Shown here: piece after piece, positions 19,101-27,358 of the stretch
Layout of the letters: the number at the start of each line of letters is the position of its first letter
Position numbering within the stretch: the first letter of the stretch is position 1
DNA from: Prolixibacteraceae bacterium UBA1413
GTDB lineage: Bacteria > Bacteroidota > Bacteroidia > Bacteroidales > Prolixibacteraceae
Assembly (NCBI GenBank): GCA_002304925.1
Contig: DBPT01000005.1
Location: 118,193 to 182,192, forward strand
Reading direction: 5' to 3'
DNA: 64,000 nucleotides
Program-made: the position numbers and the translations under genes
Notes under the pieces: model-generated
The model's database searches: none
Seen by the model: only the letters and a program-made list of their open reading frames with translations
What the model was told of the DNA's origin: nothing

Positions 19101-21131
19101 ATGGGAGAAACAATTGCATCAAAGTCAGCAGACAACATCAGGATATTAGCTGCCGCCATGGTTGAAAAAGCCAGGTCGGGGCATCCCGGGGGAGCCATGG
19201 GAGGAGCCGATTTTATCCATATATTATACAGTGAGTTTTTAAACTATGATCCGGAAGATATGGATTGGAAGAACCGCGACCGTTTTTTCCTGGATCCCGG
19301 GCATATGTCGCCCATGCTTTATGCTGTTTTGTCCCTGGCGGGCTTTTACACCATGAATGATCTGAAAAGTTTCCGTCAATGGGGAAGCACTACTCCCGGT
19401 CATCCCGAGGTGGATGTTCTCAGGGGGGTTGAAAACACGTCGGGGCCGTTGGGGCAGGGACATGTCATGGCTGTCGGGGCCGCCATCGCCGAGCGGTTCC
19501 TGGTAGCGCGTTTCGGGGAATGGATGGCGCACAAGACCTATACTTTCATTTCCGACGGGGGTGTTCAGGAGGAGATTTCACAGGGTGCTGGAAGGATTGC
19601 CGGGCACCTTGGGCTCCATAACCTGATCATGTTTTATGATTCCAACGACATTCAGCTCTCCACCAAGACCACGGAGGTCACCTCAGAAGAAACGGCGAAG
19701 AAATATGAGGCCTGGGGCTGGAATGTGATGACCATCAACGGGAACAGCGCTGAAGAGATCCGTGCAGCACTGAAAAAGGCGCATCAGGAGAAGGAGAAGC
19801 CCACCCTGATTATCGGCAGAACCATTATGGGGAAGGGAGCTGTAAAAGAGGACGGGAGCAGTTTCGAGATGCAGATATCCACCCATGGGATGCCGCTGGG
19901 AGATGCAGGCGCTTCTTTCAGCAGGACGATCATCAACCTGGGAGGCAATCCCGAGAATCCCTTTGTTATCTTTGAAGATGTAGCGGAAAAATATGCCGGA
20001 AGGAAAAAGGAACTGCTCTCCCAAGCCCGGAAACGGAAAAAAGAAGAGCAGGAATGGGCCACCCGTAATCCTGATCTGGCTGCAAAACTGAAATTGTTTT
20101 TCTCGGGGAAAGCTCCGGATTTCGATTTTGCCGGGGTGGTCCAGAAAGACCACCAGGCTACCCGTGCCGCTTCAAGTGCCGTATTAGCCGCCTTTGCCGG
20201 GAAGATAGAAAACCTGGTGGTGGCATCGGCCGACCTCTCCAATTCAGACAAGACCGACGGTTTCCTGAAAAAGACCACTGCCTTTAAAAAGGGTGACTTT
20301 TCAGGATCCTTCCTCCAGGCCGGGGTGGCGGAACTGACCATGGCCTGCCTGATGAACGGCATGGCCCTCCACGGAGGGGTCATCCCCGTTTGCGGAACCT
20401 TCTTCGTCTTCTCCGATTATATGAAGCCTGCCGTCAGGCTGGCCGCCCTGATGGAACTCCCCGTCAAATATGTCTGGACACACGATGCCTTCCGGGTCGG
20501 GGAGGATGGCCCGACCCACCAGCCTGTGGAACAGGAGGCCCAAATTAGGCTTATGGAAAAACTCCAGAACCACAAGGGACACAACAGCATGCTGGTGCTG
20601 CGCCCCGCCGACGTCCACGAAACTACCGCGGCCTGGAAACTGGCTTTGGAGAACACCACTTCCCCCACTGCCCTTATCCTCTCCCGGCAGAATATCACCA
20701 ACCTGCCCGGGAAAGGGTTCGAAACCGCCCTGCAGGCCGCCCGCGGTGCTTATATCGTTGAAGACGACGGAGGAACTCCTGACATCGTCTTGCTGGCCAG
20801 CGGTTCCGAAGTCGCTACCCTGATTGAAGGAGCTGCCCTTCTCAGGCAACGCAAACAACTGAAGGCCAGAGTAGTAAGTGTTCCTTCCGAAGGCCTCTTC
20901 AGAAACCAGAACCCGGAATATCAGAGAAGCGTCCTCCCCTGCAAAATTCCCCGTTTCGGGATGACCGCTGGCCTCTCCGTGACCCTGGCCGGGCTCGTGG
21001 GAGAAAATGGAGCTGTCTGGGGCATGAACTCCTTCGGATATTCCGCCCCATACAAAGTGCTGGATGAAAAACTGGGATTCAACGGGGAAAATGTCTATCA
21101 GCAGGTAATCAAACTTCTGGGAAAAGAATAA
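19101..21131 (+). CDS. tkt: Transketolase
   Basis: Thiamine-diphosphate enzyme of the non-oxidative pentose phosphate pathway, 676 residues, full length in one chain. Recognisable parts are the N-terminal ThDP half with KARSGHPGGAMG, SGPLGQGH and the metal-binding DGGVQEEISQG, and the pyrimidine-binding half with DAFRVGEDGPTHQPVEQ. The C-terminal domain is near 535-676. It lies 19 bases after serA and is followed by a strong terminator at 21244-21286, making a two-gene operon. The metal-binding loop reads DGGVQEE rather than the commonest GDGELQEG, a variation also seen in this family. Confidence 0.95.
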   Translation: MGETIASKSADNIRILAAAMVEKARSGHPGGAMGGADFIHILYSEFLNYDPEDMDWKNRDRFFLDPGHMSPMLYAVLSLAGFYTMNDLKSFRQWGSTTPGHPEVDVLRGVENTSGPLGQGHVMAVGAAIAERFLVARFGEWMAHKTYTFISDGGVQEEISQGAGRIAGHLGLHNLIMFYDSNDIQLSTKTTEVTSEETAKKYEAWGWNVMTINGNSAEEIRAALKKAHQEKEKPTLIIGRTIMGKGAVKEDGSSFEMQISTHGMPLGDAGASFSRTIINLGGNPENPFVIFEDVAEKYAGRKKELLSQARKRKKEEQEWATRNPDLAAKLKLFFSGKAPDFDFAGVVQKDHQATRAASSAVLAAFAGKIENLVVASADLSNSDKTDGFLKKTTAFKKGDFSGSFLQAGVAELTMACLMNGMALHGGVIPVCGTFFVFSDYMKPAVRLAALMELPVKYVWTHDAFRVGEDGPTHQPVEQEAQIRLMEKLQNHKGHNSMLVLRPADVHETTAAWKLALENTTSPTALILSRQNITNLPGKGFETALQAARGAYIVEDDGGTPDIVLLASGSEVATLIEGAALLRQRKQLKARVVSVPSEGLFRNQNPEYQRSVLPCKIPRFGMTAGLSVTLAGLVGENGAVWGMNSFGYSAPYKVLDEKLGFNGENVYQQVIKLLGKE

Positions 21132-21243
21132 GAGAATAAAAATCAGAAGATTTCAGCAGGAAAGAGTCAGACAGAGAGATTGTGGCTCAGTAGACTTCTG
21201 ACAAACAGAGATTAGTCAATAAGACGGAATAAGCAATAGACAG

Positions 21244-21286
21244 ACAGGGTGTTAAGCAGTCAACAGCTTCATACCCTGTTTTTTTT
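21244..21286 (+). terminator. Rho-independent terminator of the serA-tkt operon
   Basis: A stem ACAGGGT/ACCCTGT (21244-21250 with 21273-21279) is extended by an inner stem AAGC-A-GT against AC-A-GCTT with one mismatch, and is followed directly by a run of eight T. It is 112 bases past the transketolase stop. The 158-bp repeat begins at the last T of this run. Confidence 0.85.
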
Positions 21287-21443
21287 GAATTCCGGCGAAC
21301 GCATTGACTACATCCGTTCTTTGTGCCAGGTAAGCATTAATGCCTGGTCTCTGCTTATGGCTGATCCGGTGCTGAAACCCGTCGAACTCATCCCGGTTTT
21401 CCGGGATTCGTTTCCCTGTCCGCTCTGCGGCGGGGAGTTTCAA
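21286..21443 (+). repeat. 158-bp repeat, copy 1 (plus orientation)
   Basis: This segment matches 44703-44860 in inverted orientation over 158 bases with no gaps and four substitutions. One reading frame is open through both copies and reads ...SGERIDYIRSLCQVS, then SINAWSLLMADPVLK and a zinc-knuckle-like FPCPLCGGEFQ. In that frame two differences are silent and two change residues (R to Q, G to A). Copy 1 begins exactly at the T-run of a terminator and ends in unrelated sequence. The open frame reaches a stop at 21470. I do not recognise the peptide. It may be a dispersed intergenic element or the remnant of a small gene family. Confidence 0.75.
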
Positions 21444-21537
21444 ATCCGCGGTATGTTAAACCAGTCTTAAATGATTTCCGGAAAAAACTCCCGAATAAAA
21501 AAATGGTATACATTTGCCGCCGTTTTTCAAAAAGGAT

Positions 21538-21921
21538 ATGAAGTTTAAAGACAAAGTCATTTCCATTTTTTTGGCAGGCATTCTGGCATATGCCTTCTGC
21601 TACAGGAATAATATTATTCCTTTCAGGAATGGAAGCACCTCTGAATCAGCGGACATCTCGATTCAAAGCTTGGAAGACACCATCAGCTACAAGGATTCTC
21701 AGATCATTGCAAACCCCGGCACGGGAGTGACGGTCGGCAACCGCAATAGTATGGTAATATCGCGTGAAAGTTCGGTAAGGGCAGAAGCCTTGCATCTCAG
21801 GCCGGGCCAGGTGGTTGGCGCCGATACCTTGAATTTGCAATTCAGTAAAACGTCCGATCTGGACGAGGTTCCCTGTCTCAGGATCAACAAGGAGGATAGC
21901 CTGTCCGAGGTGGGCAAATAG
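21538..21921 (+). CDS. Hypothetical protein with N-terminal membrane anchor or signal peptide
   Basis: Unrecognised 127-residue protein. The ATG at 21538 is preferred over an upstream in-frame TTG because MKFKDK begins a normal charged n-region followed by a hydrophobic stretch (about residues 7-21, VISIFLAGILAYAFC). The remainder is polar, rich in Ser, Asp and Glu, with short strand-like repeats (a GNRNSMVISRESSV segment) and no cysteines other than the one near the end of the hydrophobic stretch and one near the C-terminus. It stands alone between a repeat element and a convergent SGNH hydrolase whose stop is 18 bases away. It is probably secreted or inner-membrane-anchored; no function can be proposed. 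Confidence 0.6.
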   Translation: MKFKDKVISIFLAGILAYAFCYRNNIIPFRNGSTSESADISIQSLEDTISYKDSQIIANPGTGVTVGNRNSMVISRESSVRAEALHLRPGQVVGADTLNLQFSKTSDLDEVPCLRINKEDSLSEVGK

Positions 21922-21939
21922 CGATTCCGGATCTTCCCT

Positions 21940-22701
21940 TTAAATCCCGAAAACGTTTTTCAGCCAGGCTGCGGCCATCAGGTGGCTGCCGGCCATGGAG
22001 GGATGAACCCCGTCAGCGGCCCAATGGGATGCCGGTGCATGGCGGATGGCCTCATCGAACAATTCCTGGAAGGGGATCCAGATCGTTTTGAATTCCCGGC
22101 TCAGCCTCCGGGCTGCCTCCTGATAAGCCTTCAGGGGCTGCACCCAACTCTCGTCCACTGCCGTCGTACCCGGAAGGGCAAAAGGTTGACAGATGACCAG
22201 CCTGACATGTGGCAATGCCTCCCTGGTGGTGAGGATCAACTGCCGGTAATCCGCCTCATATTTCTCCACCGTACCGTCATAACGACCGTTCCGCATGTGC
22301 CAGTAGTCGTTGATGCCGATCAGGATGCTCACCAGACCGGGCTTCAGGTCAAGACAATCCTTCTGCCACCGGTCTGCCAACTGATAAACCTTGTTGCCGC
22401 TGATCCCCCGGTTGTACACCACGGGATCGAAGGCCGAAAAGTGATCCAGGATGGCCGAAGCGGCAATGAAGGCATATCCCCCGCCAAAGGAGGGACCATT
22501 GTTGGGAAGTTCTTTGCTCTTTTCCCGTCCGGCATCGGTGATCGAATCCCCCTGAAACAACACGACTTCCTGTTCAGATAACGCAAAAGGTTTTTTCTTT
22601 TTTGGTGCGGGAAATGCCGCATCGACGATCGACGGCACCATGGCCATGGCCGCGGCGGCAACCCCCGCCCGGCCCAGAAATGCTCTTCTGGAATTGTTCA
22701 T
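21940..22701 (-). CDS. Tat-exported SGNH/GDSL-family hydrolase
   Basis: Secreted esterase-like protein of 253 residues. The N-terminus has a twin-arginine signal (SRRAFLGRAG, then a hydrophobic core to about residue 30), so it is exported folded. SGNH blocks are in order: block I GDSIT near residue 51, block II Gly in NRGISG, block III GINDYW (Asn) and block V DGVHPSMAGSH with catalytic Asp and His. Such enzymes in Bacteroidota glycan loci often remove acetyl groups from polysaccharides. Here it is divergent from the ROK regulator of a SusC/SusD locus, consistent with glycan de-esterification, but the substrate is not shown by sequence. Confidence 0.87.
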   Translation of the reverse strand: MNNSRRAFLGRAGVAAAAMAMVPSIVDAAFPAPKKKKPFALSEQEVVLFQGDSITDAGREKSKELPNNGPSFGGGYAFIAASAILDHFSAFDPVVYNRGISGNKVYQLADRWQKDCLDLKPGLVSILIGINDYWHMRNGRYDGTVEKYEADYRQLILTTREALPHVRLVICQPFALPGTTAVDESWVQPLKAYQEAARRLSREFKTIWIPFQELFDEAIRHAPASHWAADGVHPSMAGSHLMAAAWLKNVFGI

Positions 22702-22777
22702 CTTACCTGCTATTTAATGTAAAAATGCAAATCTAACAATTCCTCCGCGGATTCTTCCGTGAATAATATTATTATAA

Positions 22778-22805
22778 GGAGTGCCGTCACTGCTGACGGC
22801 ACTCC
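22778..22805. repeat. Perfect 12-bp stem hairpin in the SGNH/ROK intergenic region
   Basis: GGAGTGCCGTCA (22778-22789) is followed by the loop CTGC and the exact reverse complement TGACGGCACTCC (22794-22805). It is GC-rich, with an AT-rich flank on the left and no T-run directly after it on the plus strand, so it is not a standard terminator for any gene shown. It lies between two divergent starts. It could be a regulatory RNA hairpin, a protein site or a fragment of a repeat. Confidence 0.6.
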
Positions 22806-22824
22806 AGTCAGGTCCCCATCCAAT

Positions 22825-22841
22825 ATTGTACGCAGTACAAT
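22825..22841. promoter_or_regulatory. Candidate operator (7-3-7 inverted repeat) upstream of the ROK regulator
   Basis: ATTGTAC-GCA-GTACAAT is a perfect inverted repeat located 109 bases before the ROK start and 124 bases before the SGNH start on the other strand. The size and symmetry suit a dimeric helix-turn-helix regulator. Autoregulation by the adjacent ROK protein is inferred from position only. Confidence 0.45.
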
Positions 22842-22949
22842 TACTAAAATTTTAACTGTTTTATAACATACTTATTAAATTTTTTTAACATTTCGCATGA
22901 TTTAAGAAATAAATTTCACAACTTTGCTTTTTAAAATTACCAAACAGGT

Positions 22950-24182
22950 ATGAAGTCCACTGGCTTGAATTATGATGCCAAATTGTCGGGAAGTGAGATG
23001 AAGAAGTATCGGCTCAAGAAGAGTATATTAAGGATTCTTTACAAGGAAGGTTCCTGCTCTGCTCCCGAATTAAGCAAAAAGTTGGGAGTCAGTATGCCTA
23101 CGGCTCTTCTGTTCTTAAATGATCTGATAGATGAGCGTCAGGTAGTTTCCCTGGGGACCGGGCAATCGACCGGGGGCCGAAAGCCTTCGTTATATGGCTT
23201 GTTTGACAAAACCAACTTCGTCATTTCCTGTGATATGGGAAGGTATGCGGCCAAGATGGCGATTTTCAACAGCCGTAATGAGCAGTTGACGTCCCTCATC
23301 ACGATTGACACCCATATTGACGATCCGGAACTTGTCGACAAATTGTATGAGGCAGCACACTCTTTGATGCTCGATTATAAAATTAACCCAGACAAGGTCA
23401 TCGGTTTTGGGGTGGACATGCCGGGATTGGTGGATGCCAATACGGGCATCAATTACACCATCAAAGAAACGAAAAACCAACCGGTCAGGGAGCTTCTGAG
23501 GGAGAAATTCGACATGCTTGTTTATGTGGACAATGATGCCCGGATGCAGGCATACGGGGAATACATTTTCGGGAAGGCCCGGGATACGCGGAATGCAGTA
23601 ATCATCAACTGGAGCTGGGGTTTGGGATTGGGGATGATTCTGGACGGCCGGTTGTACGGAGGCACCACTGGATTTGCCGGTGAATTTTCCCATATTCAGA
23701 TGGAAGAAGGCGGTGAGCTTTGCATTTGTGGAAAGCGGGGTTGTCTGGAAACGGCTGCCTCCTCCATTGCCATTCTGCGCCTTGCGCGGGAGGGAATCAG
23801 AGAGGGGAAGGTCTCCCAACTTACCCGTCAGTTTGATAAAGATCCTTCCCAAATGACACCGGAACATGTCATTGCGGCAGCCCGCTCGGGTGACGAATTT
23901 TCCATATCGGTCCTGAGCAAAACCGGGATGATGTTCGGGAAAGGTCTCTCCTACCTGATCCAACTGCTGAATCCCGAAATAATCGTCCTGGGAGGTCCGG
24001 TGGCAAAGGCCAACCAGTTCATCCTGACCCCCATTCAGCAGTCGCTGAACCGGTATTGTCTCGAACAGATTTTGCAGAACACAACCATTGTCACTTCCGA
24101 GATCGATGAACAGTCGGGGCTCCTCGGAACAACCGCAATGTTGTATGATCAAATCTTCAGTGAAAACCATAAAACGGAATAA
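22950..24182 (+). CDS. ROK-family transcriptional regulator (NagC/XylR type)
   Basis: Sugar-responsive regulator of 410 residues. It has an N-terminal winged helix-turn-helix (about 17-75, LSKKLGVSMPTALLFLNDL as the recognition part) followed by a ROK sugar-kinase-like domain. The domain has a glycine-rich phosphate loop region (GLGLGMILDGRLYGG), GEFSHI, and the structural zinc motif CICGKRGCLETAAS. Proteins of this type are usually repressors released by a sugar or sugar phosphate, GlcNAc-6-P in NagC. It lies 53 bases upstream of SusC with no obvious terminator between, so it may be co-transcribed with and control the SusC/SusD genes. The nearby hexosaminidase makes an amino-sugar effector plausible. 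Confidence 0.9.
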   Translation: MKSTGLNYDAKLSGSEMKKYRLKKSILRILYKEGSCSAPELSKKLGVSMPTALLFLNDLIDERQVVSLGTGQSTGGRKPSLYGLFDKTNFVISCDMGRYAAKMAIFNSRNEQLTSLITIDTHIDDPELVDKLYEAAHSLMLDYKINPDKVIGFGVDMPGLVDANTGINYTIKETKNQPVRELLREKFDMLVYVDNDARMQAYGEYIFGKARDTRNAVIINWSWGLGLGMILDGRLYGGTTGFAGEFSHIQMEEGGELCICGKRGCLETAASSIAILRLAREGIREGKVSQLTRQFDKDPSQMTPEHVIAAARSGDEFSISVLSKTGMMFGKGLSYLIQLLNPEIIVLGGPVAKANQFILTPIQQSLNRYCLEQILQNTTIVTSEIDEQSGLLGTTAMLYDQIFSENHKTE

Positions 24183-24235
24183 AAAGAAAATGGATTTTTT
24201 ACTTTTCAATCTAATCAACACTAATTAAATTATCT

Positions 24236-27200
24236 ATGCGAAAGGTTTTGTTTTTGCTGACTTTGTGCCTGGCCTTCTCAGTGAGTGCCATGGCGCAGTT
24301 TACCGTAACGGGAACAGTTACGGGTGAAGATGGGTTACCTATACCCGGGGCGGCAGTCCTGGAAAAAGGAACGACCAACGGAACGATAACCAACTTCGAC
24401 GGGGTTTTTTCCTTAAGGGTAAGTTCCGGCAATGCTGTGCTGATGTTTTCGTTTGTCGGGATGACTTCCCGGGAAATTGCCCTGGAAGGAAGTTCCACGG
24501 TTAATGTCGTTCTGGCCACCTCCGCCATCGGCATCGATGAAGTGGTCGTAACCGCTCTGGGCATCAAGAGAGAGCGCAAATCCCTGGGGTACTCCATGCA
24601 GGAGGTAAAGGGGGATGTACTTCTGGAGGCCAGGGAGCCTAATCTGGCCAATGCCCTCTCCGGAAAGGTCTCCGGGTTGCAGGTGATCCGTTCAAGCAAC
24701 GGTCCGGCCGGCTCTTCCAAAATTGTCTTAAGGGGTTACAGTTCGCTAACCGGCGATAACCAGCCGTTGATTGTGGTGGATGGCATCCCCATCGACAACT
24801 TTACCGGGGCCAGTAATAACGACTACTGGAATCCGTCGACGGATATGGGAAATGGCCTGGGAGACATCAATCCGGAAGACATTGAAAGCATGAGCGTCCT
24901 GAAAGGAGCCTCCGCGGCAGCTCTTTACGGATCACGCGCCGGTAACGGGGTGATTCTCATCACCACCAAATCGGGGAACAAGAAGGAAGGCCTTGGAATA
25001 AGCATTTCCTCCTCGGTGGGCGTGGAATCCATTTTTACGAATCCCAAAATGCAGAATCAGTTCGGACAAGGATCCAACGGCATTTTTGACAACAGGTCCA
25101 ACGGCAGCTGGGGACCTGAAATTACGGGACAGAGCATCACCCGCTGGGATGGGAAAAGCGTTAACATGGAAGCCTATGACAATGTTGCCAACTATTTTGA
25201 AAAGAAAGGGCTTAACCTGACCAACAACCTCTCCTTTCAGCAACAATTTGAGAACACTTCGGTCTACACCTCACTGACCCGCACCGATGACCAAAGCATC
25301 ATCCCCGGCGCCGACCTGAAAAGAACCAACTTACTCGCCCGGGCCGTCTCAAATTTCGGCCCTACGAAAAAATGGACCATCGACACCAAGATCCAGTACA
25401 TCAACGCCACGGCCACCAACCGTCCGTTGCTCGGCGTTAACTACAGTAACACTTTTTATACCATGTACCTGTTGCCACGTTCCCTGGACATCAGGGATTT
25501 CAGGAATTCTGTCAACGACCTGGGACAAATGATCTGGTACGGAGGCAGCAACCAGATGAATCCTTACTGGATGTCGGAGAATAGTCTTAACATGGACAGC
25601 CGTGACCGTTTTATTTTACACGGATCGGTGAAATACCAGTTCACCGACTGGCTGAATGCCGAAATAAGGGGAGGATCCGACATGTACACCACCAACACCG
25701 AAAACAAACTGTATGCGGGAAGTCCGCTGTCGGCCACGGGTCGGTACGGACTGGGGAAACAGACCCATTTTGAAAATAATTTCAGCACCCTGATCATGGC
25801 AAAGAAGGATAATATCGCGGGCAAATTCGGCGGAGCCATGACCCTGGGCGGAAACCTGATGGAACAACAAAGTGAAGGGATCAGCGGAAGTGCCGGAGAA
25901 TTGGAAGTTCCCAACCTTTTTGCCATCAACAACAGCAAAAGCAATCCTTCGGTAGGTGAATCCTTCAGCCGGAAAAAAATCAACTCGGTTTACGGGACGG
26001 TGCAGGTCAATTATGACGGGTACCTCTTCCTTGACGGAACTTTCAGGAACGACTGGTCAACAACCCTCCATCCCGACAACCGTTCTTATTTTTATCCGTC
26101 CGTAAACCTGTCCTGGGTGGTTTCCGACATGATTGATAAGAACAGTGAGTTACCTGCATGGTTCACCTTCGGTAAAGTGCGGGCTTCCTATGCTGAAGTG
26201 GGGAATGACCTGGGGCCTTACCAGCTTTACAACACTTACTGGATCGGCAAGGACCCGCTTGGGAACACCACTGCTGGGCTGGGCAGCACCCTGTTTGACT
26301 CTTCCGTCAGAAGCGAGCTGATCAAATCTTACGAAGCAGGTCTAGAAGCACGCTTCTTTAACAACCGTCTGAGTTTTGATTTTGCCTGGTACAAATCCAA
26401 CGCCACCAGGCAGTTGATTAACCTGCCCATGGATCCCATGAGTGGATACAGCAACAGAAAAATCAATGCCGGAGATATCCAGAACACAGGAGTTGAGCTT
26501 GAGATGACCGGCGTAGTTCTGCCCGGCCTGAACCGTGGACTTCGCTGGGATGTCCAATTCAACTACTCCTTTAACCGCAATACCATCGAAGCACTGGCCG
26601 ACAACGTGGAACAATACCAGATCGGGGGCTTTGATGACCTGCGTATCCTGGCGGAAGTCGGGGGCAATTACGGAGAGATTTACGGAACCTCCTTCAAGAG
26701 AGTAACCGAAAAAGGAAGTCCTCATTTCGGTAAGCTTCTGCTTGATGCCAACGGGCTGCCGCAGTGGAATACCGAGCGGGTGAAACTGGGCAACCAGCAA
26801 CCCCAGGCACTGATGGGAATCACCAACACCCTTTCCTACCGGGGATTGTCCTTAAGCTTCCTGATCGACGGCCGTTTTGGCGGTGAGATTTTCTCAGGCA
26901 CCAACAGGGCGATGCAACTTTCCGGAACATCAAATGTGACCGTCACCGATGGCAAGCGCGATGACATGGTACTCGACGGAGTCATCGCTGACGGCAATAG
27001 TTACAAAGCAAACGATAAATCCGTCACTGTTCAGCAATACTGGGAAAGGGTGGCAGCAGGCTCCGGAAACATGGGTATCGTGGAAGCCAATATTTATGAT
27101 GCCACCAACATCCGTCTCAGGACCATCCAACTCAACTATGACCTTCCCAAAAAGATGCTGAACAACCTGCCGCTTACCAGGGCGAAATTTGGTCTTTCCG

Positions 27201-27346
27201 CCAATAATGTTTGGCTGATTACCAGCCACCTGAATGGCGTCGATCCCGAGTCAGTCTTTGCTACCGGCACCAATGCGGTAGGCTTTGAAAATGCGGCTCC
27301 TCCCACATCCAGAACCTTTTTACTCAACATCACCTTAGGATTTTAA
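24236..27346 (+). CDS. SusC/RagA-family TonB-linked outer-membrane transporter
   Basis: TonB-dependent outer-membrane channel of 1,036 residues that imports oligosaccharides together with its SusD partner. The order is signal peptide (about 1-21), a CarboxypepD-regulatory-like domain (FTVTGTVTGEDGLPIPGAAV, about 22-100), the SusC signature IDEVVVTALGIKRERKSLGYS, the plug domain (about 110-225, with NPEDIESMSVLKGASAAALYG) and a beta barrel ending in the aromatic terminus LNITLGF. The SusD gene follows after 12 bases. Substrate cannot be read from the sequence; neighbouring GH20 and PNGase F-type enzymes point to N-acetylglucosamine-containing glycans. Confidence 0.96.
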   Translation: MRKVLFLLTLCLAFSVSAMAQFTVTGTVTGEDGLPIPGAAVLEKGTTNGTITNFDGVFSLRVSSGNAVLMFSFVGMTSREIALEGSSTVNVVLATSAIGIDEVVVTALGIKRERKSLGYSMQEVKGDVLLEAREPNLANALSGKVSGLQVIRSSNGPAGSSKIVLRGYSSLTGDNQPLIVVDGIPIDNFTGASNNDYWNPSTDMGNGLGDINPEDIESMSVLKGASAAALYGSRAGNGVILITTKSGNKKEGLGISISSSVGVESIFTNPKMQNQFGQGSNGIFDNRSNGSWGPEITGQSITRWDGKSVNMEAYDNVANYFEKKGLNLTNNLSFQQQFENTSVYTSLTRTDDQSIIPGADLKRTNLLARAVSNFGPTKKWTIDTKIQYINATATNRPLLGVNYSNTFYTMYLLPRSLDIRDFRNSVNDLGQMIWYGGSNQMNPYWMSENSLNMDSRDRFILHGSVKYQFTDWLNAEIRGGSDMYTTNTENKLYAGSPLSATGRYGLGKQTHFENNFSTLIMAKKDNIAGKFGGAMTLGGNLMEQQSEGISGSAGELEVPNLFAINNSKSNPSVGESFSRKKINSVYGTVQVNYDGYLFLDGTFRNDWSTTLHPDNRSYFYPSVNLSWVVSDMIDKNSELPAWFTFGKVRASYAEVGNDLGPYQLYNTYWIGKDPLGNTTAGLGSTLFDSSVRSELIKSYEAGLEARFFNNRLSFDFAWYKSNATRQLINLPMDPMSGYSNRKINAGDIQNTGVELEMTGVVLPGLNRGLRWDVQFNYSFNRNTIEALADNVEQYQIGGFDDLRILAEVGGNYGEIYGTSFKRVTEKGSPHFGKLLLDANGLPQWNTERVKLGNQQPQALMGITNTLSYRGLSLSFLIDGRFGGEIFSGTNRAMQLSGTSNVTVTDGKRDDMVLDGVIADGNSYKANDKSVTVQQYWERVAAGSGNMGIVEANIYDATNIRLRTIQLNYDLPKKMLNNLPLTRAKFGLSANNVWLITSHLNGVDPESVFATGTNAVGFENAAPPTSRTFLLNITLGF

Positions 27347-27358
27347 AAATCGTTCACT

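Noticed and set aside
23190..24221. 343-codon minus-strand open frame
   Set aside because: Antisense to the ROK regulator, which has all expected motifs.
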